This document shows, piece by piece, positions 18,205 through 29,300 of a DNA stretch of 64,000 nucleotides (positions are counted from its first letter, which is position 1; the number at the start of each line of letters is the position of its first letter). The DNA is taken from assembly GCF_003952465.1 (NCBI RefSeq), contig NZ_CP034448.1, positions 7,417,001 to 7,481,000 on the forward strand. The letters are read 5' to 3'. The notes under the pieces were generated by a model. The model was not told the DNA's origin and did no database searches. It worked only from the letters and a program-made list of their open reading frames with translations. The position numbers and the translations under genes are program-made. Source of the DNA: Mesorhizobium sp. M1B.F.Ca.ET.045.04.1.1. GTDB taxonomy: Bacteria; Pseudomonadota; Alphaproteobacteria; Rhizobiales; Rhizobiaceae.

Positions 18205-20338
18205 GGATTCCCGCCTGCAGTCGGTGTAGCGAGGCATAGCAGCCGCCGCTGTTGATCAGGTCATCGTGCGTTCCGTCCTCAACCAGCCGGCCGCGCTCGA
18301 TCGAGAGAATGCGGTCCGCTCGGCGGACTGTGGATAGCCGGTGGGCGATGATAAACACTGTGCGCCCCTTGGCGATCTCAGTCATGTTCTGCTGAATGGT
18401 GCGCTCGCTGTCGTAGTCCAGCGCGCTAGTCGCCTCGTCGAAGATGAGGACGCGCGGATTCGTGACTAGTGCGCGGGCGATGGCGATACGCTGACGCTGG
18501 CCGCCGGATAGGTTGGTGCCGCGTTCACCGATTATGGTGTCATACCCCTCCGGAAGTTCCAAGATGAACTCTTGCGCTCCGGCCGTGGTGGCCGCCGCCA
18601 TGATCTGATCCATTCCTATGGTCGGATCGGCGAGTGCGATGTTGTCGCGGATCGTGCGGTTGAAGAGAACGTTTTCCTGCAGCACCACGCCTATCTGTCG
18701 GCGCAGCCAGGTGGTATCGACCATGGTCAGGTCAACACCATCCACAAGCACCCTGCCGCTCTCGGGCACATAGAGACGCTGGATCAGTTTCGTAAGGGTG
18801 CTCTTGCCCGAGCCAGAGGGACCGACAATGCCCACGACCTGGCCGGCCGGCACTGAAAAATGAATATCCTGCAAGATCTCGGGCCCGTCGAGGCGATATC
18901 GGAAGCCAACATGCTCAAAGGTTACATCGCCGCGCATGGCCGGTAGAGCTGCGCGGCCGGGATTAAAGCTCGGCTCGGGCGGAGTGTTGAGGATGTCACC
19001 CAGGCGAGCCACCGACAGCCGTGCCTGGTGGAAGTCCTGCCAGATCTGCGCGAGCCGCAGCACCGGCGCGCTCACCCGTCCGGCCAACATGTTGAAAGCG
19101 ACGAGCTCGCCGACAGTGAGCTGACCAGCGATAACCATCTTCGCCCCGAAATAGAGTACTGCGGCCGTCACCAGCTTGCTGATCATCTGAACGGATTGAC
19201 TAGCGGTGTTGCCGAGACTGAGCACCCTGAAACTTGCCGCCACATACCCGGCAAGCTGCTCTTCCCAACGCCGCTGCATCTGCGGCTCGATGGCCAGAGC
19301 TTTGAGGGTTTCGACGCCGGTGACGCTCTCGACGAGGAAGGCCTGGTTCTCCGCGCCCCGCGCGAACTTTTCGTCGAGACGCCGCCGAAACAGCGGAGTC
19401 GCGCCTGCCGAAATCAATATATAGAATGGAAACGAGCTGAGAACGATGCCCGTCAATTCCAGCGAATAGACGAGCATAACTCCGACGAACAGGAACGTGA
19501 AAAAAAGGTCGATCACGAGCGTCAGAGCCGAGCTGGTGAGAAAATTGCGAATATTTTCGAGTTCCCGAACCCGGGCGACGGAGTCACCTACCCTCCGCGC
19601 CTGGAAATAGGCGATCGGCAATGCCAACAAATGCCTGAATAGACGGGCCCCAAGTTCCACGTCGATGCGGTTGGTCGTGTGTGCAAAGAGATATGTGCGC
19701 AAGACGCCGAGCACTGCCTCAAATATGGCAATTGCAACCAAGCCAATGGCCAATACATCGAGCGTGCTCAAACTCTGGTGCACAAGCACCTTATCGATCA
19801 CGACCTGAAAGAAGAGGGGCGAAACTAGCGCCAAGGCTTGCAGAAAGAACGAGGCAACCAGCACCTCGCCCAGAAGCTGGCGATACTTGTGGATGGCGCC
19901 CATGAACCAGCCAATGTCGAACCGTCGGGCTAGGTCGGTTAGGCCAGCCCGGCGCGTCATCAGCACCAGCTGCCCGTCCCAAACCCCTTCGAATTCTATG
20001 CGCGTCATTAGCTTTGGAATCGGCGAAAGTGGCGGCTGCACAAGCGCCTTGTCGTCGCCGACTTTGCCCACAAGCAGGAAGCCGCCTTCGCTCAGCGAGA
20101 CGATTCCGGGTAATGGCGTTCGCGCAAGCCGATCCCAATTTGTGCGCCGCGCTCGCGCCTTAAGGCCCAGTTCCCTGGCGCAGCGGAGCATCTCCGTAAT
20201 GCCGATCGATGCCGCGGGGAAGCGGTGGCGGATCTGCTCCGGATCAGCCGCCACACCGTGAAAACGCAGCAACATCACCAACGCGGCGAGCCCGGGGTCG
20301 CCGGAGCTTGCGTTTTCACTTTGCCTCACCACGTCCAT
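18191..20338 (-). CDS. HlyB/RtxB-type secretion ABC transporter with inactive C39-like domain, locus 2
   Basis: A 715-residue protein in three parts. The N-terminal ~130 residues form a peptidase-C39-like fold (GDPGLAALVMLLRFHGV) in which the catalytic Cys position is Pro, as expected for the non-cleaving C39-like domains of RTX exporters. A transmembrane domain spans ~160-440. The ATPase domain has Walker A GPSGSGKST, signature LSGGQRQRIAIARA and Walker B VLIFDEATSALD, with IAHR as switch. It starts 28 bp after the stop of the giant gene upstream, which is its likely cargo, and overlaps the adaptor downstream. It differs in class from the locus 1 transporter, so the two loci are not simple duplicates. 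Confidence 0.93.
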   Translation of the reverse strand: MDVVRQSENASSGDPGLAALVMLLRFHGVAADPEQIRHRFPAASIGITEMLRCARELGLKARARRTNWDRLARTPLPGIVSLSEGGFLLVGKVGDDKALVQPPLSPIPKLMTRIEFEGVWDGQLVLMTRRAGLTDLARRFDIGWFMGAIHKYRQLLGEVLVASFFLQALALVSPLFFQVVIDKVLVHQSLSTLDVLAIGLVAIAIFEAVLGVLRTYLFAHTTNRIDVELGARLFRHLLALPIAYFQARRVGDSVARVRELENIRNFLTSSALTLVIDLFFTFLFVGVMLVYSLELTGIVLSSFPFYILISAGATPLFRRRLDEKFARGAENQAFLVESVTGVETLKALAIEPQMQRRWEEQLAGYVAASFRVLSLGNTASQSVQMISKLVTAAVLYFGAKMVIAGQLTVGELVAFNMLAGRVSAPVLRLAQIWQDFHQARLSVARLGDILNTPPEPSFNPGRAALPAMRGDVTFEHVGFRYRLDGPEILQDIHFSVPAGQVVGIVGPSGSGKSTLTKLIQRLYVPESGRVLVDGVDLTMVDTTWLRRQIGVVLQENVLFNRTIRDNIALADPTIGMDQIMAAATTAGAQEFILELPEGYDTIIGERGTNLSGGQRQRIAIARALVTNPRVLIFDEATSALDYDSERTIQQNMTEIAKGRTVFIIAHRLSTVRRADRILSIERGRLVEDGTHDDLINSGGCYASLHRLQAGIHEVR

Positions 20339-20366
20339 CAGCCCTGCACCCCAACCAGATCAATTC

Positions 20367-23300
20367 TCACGCGTTCTGTGGCTGACTGAGCAACGTCGCC
20401 GTATCAGTCGGTGGAATGCTGATGAGTGTGCCCCCATGCCCGTCGCTAACTTGCGTGAAGCTCGTGGCCAGATATTGCCCCAGCAGCGCGACCTGCGCGG
20501 TATGATTGCCATCGGTGATGGTGAGAGTTCCGCCTGTATCGGTCTGATTTGCCGCGTATCCGAGGCTAGTGCTATCTCCAAACATTATGTCGGAAAGGTC
20601 GAGGAAATTGCCTGCGGCCAGATTGCTGACCGTTCCCGTATAGTCCTGGGAGTCGTCCAGCCGAAGTGTACCTGCGGAGCCGGCGGCGAACGTCACATTC
20701 TCGTTGGAAGCAGCAGCATATTCGAGTTTTGACGCATTGAGAATGATTGCCGAGCCGCTATCGTTCACGGCTGAGTTGATAACGATGTCGCCACCGTCCG
20801 CCTGGATTATTCCATTGTTCTGGAACTCGCCGTTGAAGGTCAGCGTGCCGCTCTCAACGTCTACCAAGCCGGTGTTGTTGAAGCGCGTGGCGATGGTCGA
20901 GGTGGTTGCCAAGCCCGACTTGACGAAGGTGCCGGCGTTGTTGACCGCTGCGGCCGAGCCGTCGTCGCCAGGCCCCCAATTGTTGGCATAGATATACAGT
21001 CCACCATCGCTCTGGTCGTCGAAGGTAGCGCCGCTGCTGATTGTCAGCGCGCCGGAACCTGCGTCACTGACGCCCGTGTTCGGGTCCGACGCATTCAGAT
21101 CGAGATAGATGTACCCTGCTGCGGTGCTGCTGCCGCCCAACTGCAGCACTCGCCCGCCGTCGAGACCGAAGGAGCCATTGAACGCGGCTCCGCCCTGCGC
21201 CAGCGTCGTGCCGGACCCGCCTTCGCTACCCCCGAGAGCGTCGCAAGGCCTGTCACCGTCAGCAGGCCGGAGCCGTTCAGCTCGCCGCCCGACTGGCTGA
21301 ACGCAGCAGTCGTTGTCGCGGCACCGAAGGTCACAGTGCCGGAGATGACTGACAGGAATTGGGCGCTGACCGTGCCGTCGACCGTTGTGGTTCCGCCGCT
21401 GAACGTTGCATTCCCGGTGATGCTCGACGCGGCATCGAGCGTCCGTGTGCCGCCACTGAAGTTCACAGTGCCGGCACCTTGGTAGGTCGCGCCTACGTCG
21501 ATGCCGCCGCCCGACAGGCTCAGCGTGCCGCTCTCAACGTCTACCAAGCCGGTGTTGTTGAAGCGCGTGGCGATGGTCGCGGTGGTTGCCGCACCCGACT
21601 TGACGAAGGTGCCGGCGTTGTTGACCGCGGCGGCCGAGCCGTCGTCGCCAGGCCCCCAATTGTTGGCATAGATATACAGTCCACCATCGCTCTGGTCGTC
21701 GAAGATCGTGCCGCTGCCGATTGCCAGGGTTCCAGCGCCAAGATCGCTGGTGCCTGTGTTCGGATTCGCCGCATTCAGATCGAGATAGATGTACCCTGTG
21801 GCGGTGCTGCTGCCGCCCAACTGCAGCACCCGCCCGCCGTCGAGACCGAAGGAGCCATTGAACGCGGCTCCGCCTTGCGCCAGCGTCGTGCCGGACCCGC
21901 CTTCGCTACCCCCGAAAGGGTCGCGGCCCGCACGGTTAGCCGCTCCTCCGAAGGCCTGATGCGTGAACGCATCGACGGACGCATTGAACCGCTGATTTGC
22001 AGACTGCCAGCGCTGATGTTCAGGCTGCTCCCAAGCGCAAGAGGCCGGAGATGCGGACCGGACGTGGACGGTACGTGCCATGACCGTTGTGGTCCGCCGC
22101 TGAAGTGCATTCGGTGATGTGACGCGCATCGAGCTCCGCGTGCCGCCCTGAAGTTCACAGTGCCGGCACCTTGGTAGGTCGCGCCTACGTCGATGCCGCC
22201 GCCCGACAGGCTCAGCGTGCCGCTCTCAACCTACCAGCCGGTGTTGTTGAAGCGCGTGGCGATGGTCGGGTGGTTGCCGACCCGACTTGACGAAGGTGCC
22301 GGCGTTGTTGACCGCGGCGGCCGAGCCGTCGTCGCCAGGCCCCAATTGTTGGCATAGATATACAGTCCACCATCGCTCTGGTCGTCGAAGATCGTGCCGC
22401 TGCGATTGCAGGGTTCCAGCGCCAAGATCGCTGGTGCCTGTGTTCGGATCGCCGCATTCAGATCGAGATAGATGTACCCTGTGGCGGTGCTGCTGCCGCC
22501 CAACTGCAGCACCCGCCCGCCGTCGAGACCGAAGGAGCCATTGAACGCGGCTCCGCCTTGCGCCAGCGTCGTGCCGGACCCGCCTTCGCTACCCCCCGAA
22601 AGGGTCGCGGCACCCGACACGGTTAGTGTTCCGCTTCCCTCCAGAAGGCCACCTGACTGCGTGAACGCATCGACGGACGCATTTGAACCGCTGATTTGCA
22701 GACTGCCAGCGCTGATGTTCAGGCTGCTCCCCAAGGCCGCAAGAGAGCCGGCAAGAATGGCGGACCCGCCGCTCACCGTCGTAGTACCGGATACGTTGTA
22801 GCTCCCATTGACCGTTGTGGCTCCGCCGCTGAAGGTGGCATTGGCGGTGATGATTGACGCAGCATCGAGCATCCGCGTGCCGCCGCTGAAGTTCACAGTG
22901 CCGGCACCTTGGTAGGTCGCGCCTACGTCGATGCCGCCGGCCGACAGGCTCAGCGTGCCGCTCTCAACCTCGACCGTGCCGGTGTTGTTGAAGCGCGTGG
23001 CGATGGTCGAGGTGGTTGCCAAGCCCGACTTGACGAAGGTGCCGGCGTTGTTGACCGCTGCGGCCGAGCCGTCGTCGCCAGGCCCCCAATTGTTGGCATA
23101 GATATACAGTCCACCATCGCTCTGGTCGTCGAAGGTAGCGCCGCTGCTGATTGTCAGCGCGCCGGAACCTGCGTCACTGACGCCCGTGTTCGGGTCCGAC
23201 GCATTCAGATCGAGATAGATGTACCCTGCTGCGGTGCTGCTGCCGCCCAACTGCAGCACTCGCCCGCCGTCGAGACCGAAGGAGCCATTGAACGCGGCTC

Positions 23301-26300
23301 CGCCCTGCGCCAGCGTCGTGCCGGACCCGCCTTCGCTACCCCCGAGAGCGTCGCAAGGCCTGTCACCGTCAGCAGGCCGGAGCCGTTCAGCTCGCCGCCC
23401 GACTGGCTGAACGCAGCAGTCGTTGTCGCGGCACCGAAGGTCACAGTGCCGGAGATGACTGACAGGAATTGGGCGCTGACCGTGCCGTCGACCGTTGTGG
23501 TTCCGCCGCTGAACGTTGCATTCCCGGTGATGCTCGACGCGGCATCGAGCGTCCGTGTGCCGCCACTGAAGTTCACAGTGCCGGCACCTTGGTAGGTCGC
23601 GCCTACGTCGATGCCGCCGCCCGACAGGCTCAGCGTGCCGCTCTCAACGTCTACCAAGCCGGTGTTGTTGAAGCGCGTGGCGATGGTCGCGGTGGTTGCC
23701 GCACCCGACTTGACGAAGGTGCCGGCGTTGTTGACCGCGGCGGCCGAGCCGTCGTCGCCAGGCCCCCAATTGTTGGCATAGATATACAGTCCACCATCGC
23801 TCTGGTCGTCGAAGATCGTGCCGCTGCCGATTGCCAGGGTTCCAGCGCCAAGATCGCTGGTGCCTGTGTTCGAATTCGCCGCATTCAGATCGAGATAGAT
23901 GTACCCTGTGGCGGTGCTGCTGCCGCCCAACTGCAGCACCCGCCCGCCGTCGAGACCGAAGGAGCCATTGAACGCGGCTCCGCCTTGCGCCAGCGTCGTG
24001 CCGGGCCCGCTCTCAGTGCCTCCCGAAAGGGTCGCAAGGCCCGTCACCGTCAGCAGGCCGGAGCCGTTCAGCTCGCCGCCCGACTGGCTGAACGCAGCAG
24101 TCGTTGTCGCGGCACCGAAGGTCACAGTGCCGGAGATGACTGACAGGGATTGGGCGCTCGTGTTGCCGTCTAACTGCGCTGTTCCTCCGCTCACGTCGAG
24201 CGAAGCAAGGTCGGCGGAGCCGGTGACGTGCAGCGAACCGGAAGAAATCAGGAGCTGCTCCGTGCTGACCAGGCTGGCGGCGAAGCCGTCCGCCCCGGAG
24301 ATCGTGACAGCGATATCTTCGGGCCTGTCGATCAGCGCCGTGTCCGCGGCCGTCGGGACCGCGCCCGTACTCCAGTTCGCGCCGTCGAACCAGTTACCGT
24401 TCTGCGGGCTGATCCACTGGATCGAGAATCCGACTGTAGTTCCGCTCCCCTCTATGGTGATGGTGGCGGTTTGCGCGACTGCGGCCCCGTGCTCGTCGAC
24501 CACGTCGTAGCTTAAGCTCAGCACCGCGCTCTGGCCCTCGGCGAGCGCATTGTAGGCACTCGGATCGATGTGCAGCGTGTGGCCATCGGCATCGAGGCTA
24601 AGCCCCGCTGGCAGCGGGGCGGTCAGATTGGCGATGGAAAGCACAGCCCCATGGTCGACGTCCGAAGCGTGATCGAGCAGGTCGATCGTGTAGGCAGGAT
24701 CGACCTTCGAGGCGGTCGAGGTGACTGCGGCAGATACCGTCGGCGCGTCGTTGGTGCCGTGGATGGTGACGGTGACCACCTGGCTGGCGGTGCCGTCGGA
24801 GGAGACCGCGGTGAAGCTGTCGGTGATCGTTTGCCCGGCGCCGAGCTGCTGGATCGCCGCCTGCGTGTCGTCGGCGCTGTAGGTCCAGTTGCCGTCGGCG
24901 GCGAGCGTGAAGGTGCCCAAGCCATTGCTGCCGGCAACGCCGGCCTGCGCCGCGAAGCTCGACTGGCCCTGGTCGACATCGGCGATGGTCAGCGCGCCGG
25001 AGGTGTTCAGGCGGTTGCCCGCATCGACCGCCACGTCCTCGGTCACGTTGCTGGCGGCGACGCCGCCGATCACCGGCACGTCGTTGGTGCCGTGGATGGT
25101 GACGCTGATCTGCTGCTGGGTGCCATCGACAGTCGTCACCGTGAAGGTGTCGGTGAGCGTGTCGCCGGCATTGAGCGCCTGGACGGCGGCGTTGGCGTTG
25201 TCGAGCGTGTAGGTCCACAGGCCCGCCGCCGTCATTCCGAAGGTGCCGTAGCCATGGTCGGTGGCCGCACCGGCGGTGACCGCCGTGAAGGTGTTGGCAG
25301 GATTGTCGACGTCGGTGTCGGTCAAGGTGCCGCTCGCCATCGGCGTCCCGGCGTCGGCGTTGGCGACGCCGCCGGCTTCCACGACCGAGCCGGTCGAGGT
25401 ACCGGAGATCACCGCCGCGTCGTTGGTGCCGGTGATGTCGATCGACACCGTCTGGGCGGCGATACCGCCATTGTGGTCGTCGACCCGCACCGTGAAGCTG
25501 TCGGCGAGATGTTCGCCGGCGGCAAGTGCATCGACCGCGCCGCTGTCACTCACAGTATAATGCCAGGTGCCGTCAGGATCGATGCTCGCCGTGCCATGGG
25601 CGGCGGCAACGCTCACCGACAAGGTATGGCTGTCGCTGCTGTCGACGTCGGTGAAGGTGACCTGACCGGTCGCACTCTTGGCCGAGGCCGGCTGGCCGTC
25701 GCCTTCCGAGACGCTACTCGACTGCGGGCCGGAGGTGATCACCGGCGCGTCGTTGACGCCGTGGATGGTGACTGCCACCGACTGCTCGGCAAAGCCGTTA
25801 TGGTTGTCGCTCACCCGGACCGTGAAGCTGTCAGATAGGCTCTCGCCCTGGGCCAGTGCATCGACCGCGCCGATGTCATTCACCGTGTAGTGCCAGGTGC
25901 CGTCGGCATCGACCGTTGCCATGCCGTAGGCCGCTGCGGCGCTCACCGAGAAGGCATGCGTGTCGCCAACATCGACATCGCTGAAGATAACCTGGCCTGT
26001 CGCCGTCCTGGACGCGCCGTCGTCGCCTTCGGACACCGAGCCGCTCTGGGCGGCCGACGTGATCACCGGGGCATCGTTGACGCCGGTGACCGTCACCGAG
26101 ACCGTGCCGGTGTTGGAGACCGCACCGTGACTGTCGGTCGCGGTGTAGGTGAACGCCACCTGGCGCGTCGCGCCTGCGGCTAGGTCCTGGAAGCCTGAGC
26201 CGGGGTTGAAGCTGAAGGTGCCGTCATTGTTGTTGCTGACGCTGCCTTCCGTCGGCTGCGAGGTGATCGTGTAGTGGAGCGTCGATGGATCGTCGTCGGC

Positions 26301-29300
26301 ATCGGGGTCATCGCCGGCAAAGGCGCCCGTCACAGCCAGCCCGTCCTCGGTCGCCAAAAGCAGAACGTTCTGAACCACGGGCGCAGTGTTTGCTGCGGGA
26401 GTGATTGTGACCGGAATTTGCCCGCTGGCGCTGGCGCCGGCCGCATCAGTCACGGTGATTGAAATGACATCGTTGCCAGGGATTGCTTGGTAGGGGCCGT
26501 AGCCGAGTGTCTGAAGCGAGGCGTTCACTTCCGCCAGCGTACCCGTGACCACGACCTCGGGTGTGCCGGAGCCGACCACCTGGCCGTACTGACTGCCGAA
26601 CGACTTGCCCAAGGCAGTCAGATAAGCCCCCAAACCTCCCGTAGTCGCGAGCGTCACCGTGAAGGTGTCGCCTGCATCCGGATCGGTGACGATAATGCCT
26701 GTGATTCCGATCCCGCTATCGGTTGTCGTGGACTGCGCACCAGGAATGGCAAGCGTCGGCGCGTCGTTGGTGCCGTGGATGGTGACGGTGACCACCTGGC
26801 TGGCGGTGCCGTCGGAGGAGACCGCGGTGAAGCTGTCGGTGATCGTTTGCCCGGCGCCGAGCTGCTGGATCGCCGCCTGCGTGTCGTCGGCGCTGTAGGT
26901 CCAGTTGCCGTCGGCGGCGAGCGTGAAGGTGCCCAAGCCATTGCTGCCGGCAACGCCGGCCTGCGCCGCGAAGCTCGACTGGCCCTGGTCGACATCGGCG
27001 ATGGTCAGCGCGCCGGAGGTGTTCAGGCGGTTGCCCGCATCGACCGCCACGTCCTCGGTCACGTTGCTGGCGGCGACGCCGCCGATCACCGGCACGTCGT
27101 TGGTGCCGTGGATGGTGACGCTGATCTGCTGCTGGGTGCCATCGACAGTCGTCACCGTGAAGGTGTCGGTGAGCGTGTCGCCGGCATTGAGCGCCTGGAC
27201 GGCGGCGTTGGCGTTGTCGAGCGTGTAGGTCCACAGGCCCGCCGCCGTCATTCCGAAGGTGCCGTAGCCATGGTCGGTGGCCGCACCGGCGGTGACCGCC
27301 GTGAAGGTGTTGGCAGGATTGTCGACGTCGGTGTCGGTCAAGGTGCCGCTCGCCATCGGCGTCCCGGCGTCGGCGTTGGCGACGCCGCCGGCTTCCACGA
27401 CCGAGCCGGTCGAGGTACCGGAGATCACCGCCGCGTCGTTGGTGCCGGTGATGTCGATCGACACCGTCTGGGCGGCGATACCGCCATTGTGGTCGTCGAC
27501 CCGCACCGTGAAGCTGTCGGCGAGATGTTCGCCGGCGGCAAGTGCATCGACCGCGCCGCTGTCACTCACAGTATAATGCCAGGTGCCGTCAGGATCGATG
27601 CTCGCCGTGCCATGGGCGGCGGCAACGCTCACCGACAAGGTATGGCTGTCGCTGCTGTCGACGTCGGTGAAGGTGACCTGACCGGTCGCACTCTTGGCCG
27701 AGGCCGGCTGGCCGTCGCCTTCCGAGACGCTACTCGACTGCGGGCCGGAGGTGATCACCGGCGCGTCGTTGACGCCGGTGACCGTCACCGAGACCGTGCC
27801 GGTGTTGGAGACCGCACCATGGCTGTCGGTCGCGGTGTAGGTGAACGCCACCTGGCGCATTGCGCCCTCGGCGAGGTCCTGGAAGCCTGAGACGGGACTG
27901 AAGCTGAAGGTGCCGTCGTTGTTGTTGACGACGCTGCCTTCGATGGGCTGCGAGGTGATTGTGTAGTGCAGCGTCGTCGGGTTGTCGTCTGCATCCGAGT
28001 CGTCGCCGGCGAAGGCGCCTGTCACCGTCAATCCATCCTCGGTTGCCGAAAGAAGCACGTTCTGAACCACGGGTGGGTGATTTACTGCAGGCGGCAGGAC
28101 GCTATACGTCCCGCTGGCGTCGACGATGGTTTCGATGGAGGACGTGGCGAACAGGGCATCGCGCTGCTCGGCGGTGAAGTTGAAGCCGTTGGCGACGACG
28201 GTGTCGTTACCGCCGCCGCCATAGACCTGGTAGGCAGTGCCAATATTGGTGACGGTAAAGGTGGTGCCCGAGGCGTTTGAGCTCGTCACCGTCAGGCCGG
28301 AGACCTGCTCGCCGGAGAGATCGAGGCTGCTGTCGGCGGTATCGAGCCGGCCGCCATTATTAACACCATAGATATACTGAAAGCCGGACAGGCTGGCGGT
28401 ATCGACCTCGAGGGTTGTGTTGCTATCCCAAAGATAGAGAGATTCGATGTTGCTGATGCTGGCGGTGGTCAGGTCGAAGCTGGTATTGGAAGCGCCATAG
28501 AAATAGAGGACATCATAGCCGCTTCCGCCGTCGAGCACGTTGGAAGTGTTCCAGTTTGTGCTGCTGGTGACATAAATGGCGTCATTGCCATCTCCGGCGT
28601 GCACGGTGGCCGCGCCGGTGGAAAGGTAAATGGCCTCTTGACCGGATCCGCTGCCATTGACGGTGATGTCCTGGCCGGGCTTGAGGTAAAGCGCGCTGGC
28701 AGAGTTCGAGTAGTTGACGAGATCGACCTCCTCGAAACCCGTGAACTGCGCCAGGCTGTTCAGGTCAAACGTGCCGGAGCCGTAAAGAACGAGGGTGTCA
28801 TGACCTGAACCTCCCGTCAGGCTGTCCGTGCTGTTGAAGGTCGCGGCCGAGCCGTTGACCGTCGTGCCGGCCGGGTCGGCGACGACGGTATCGGCTCCGG
28901 TGGTTAGTTTGATCACATTGCCGTTGTCCGGAGGGGCGCTATACGTCCCGCTGGCGTCGACGATGGTTTCGATGGAGGACGTGGCGAACAGGGCATCGCG
29001 CTGCTCGGCGGTGAAGTTGAAGCCGTTGGCGACGACGGTGTCGTTACCGCCGCCGCCATAGACCTGGTAGGCAGTGCCAATATTGGTGACGGTAAAGGTG
29101 GTGCCCGAGGCGTTTGAGCTCGTCACCGTCAGGCCGGAGACCTGCTCGCCGGAGAGATCGAGGCTGCTGTCGGCGGTATCGAGCCGGCCGCCATTATTAA
29201 CACCATAGATATACTGAAAGCCGGACAGGCTGGCGGTATCGACCTCGAGGGTTGTGTTGCTATCCCAAAGATAGAGAGATTCGATGTTGCTGATGCTGGC

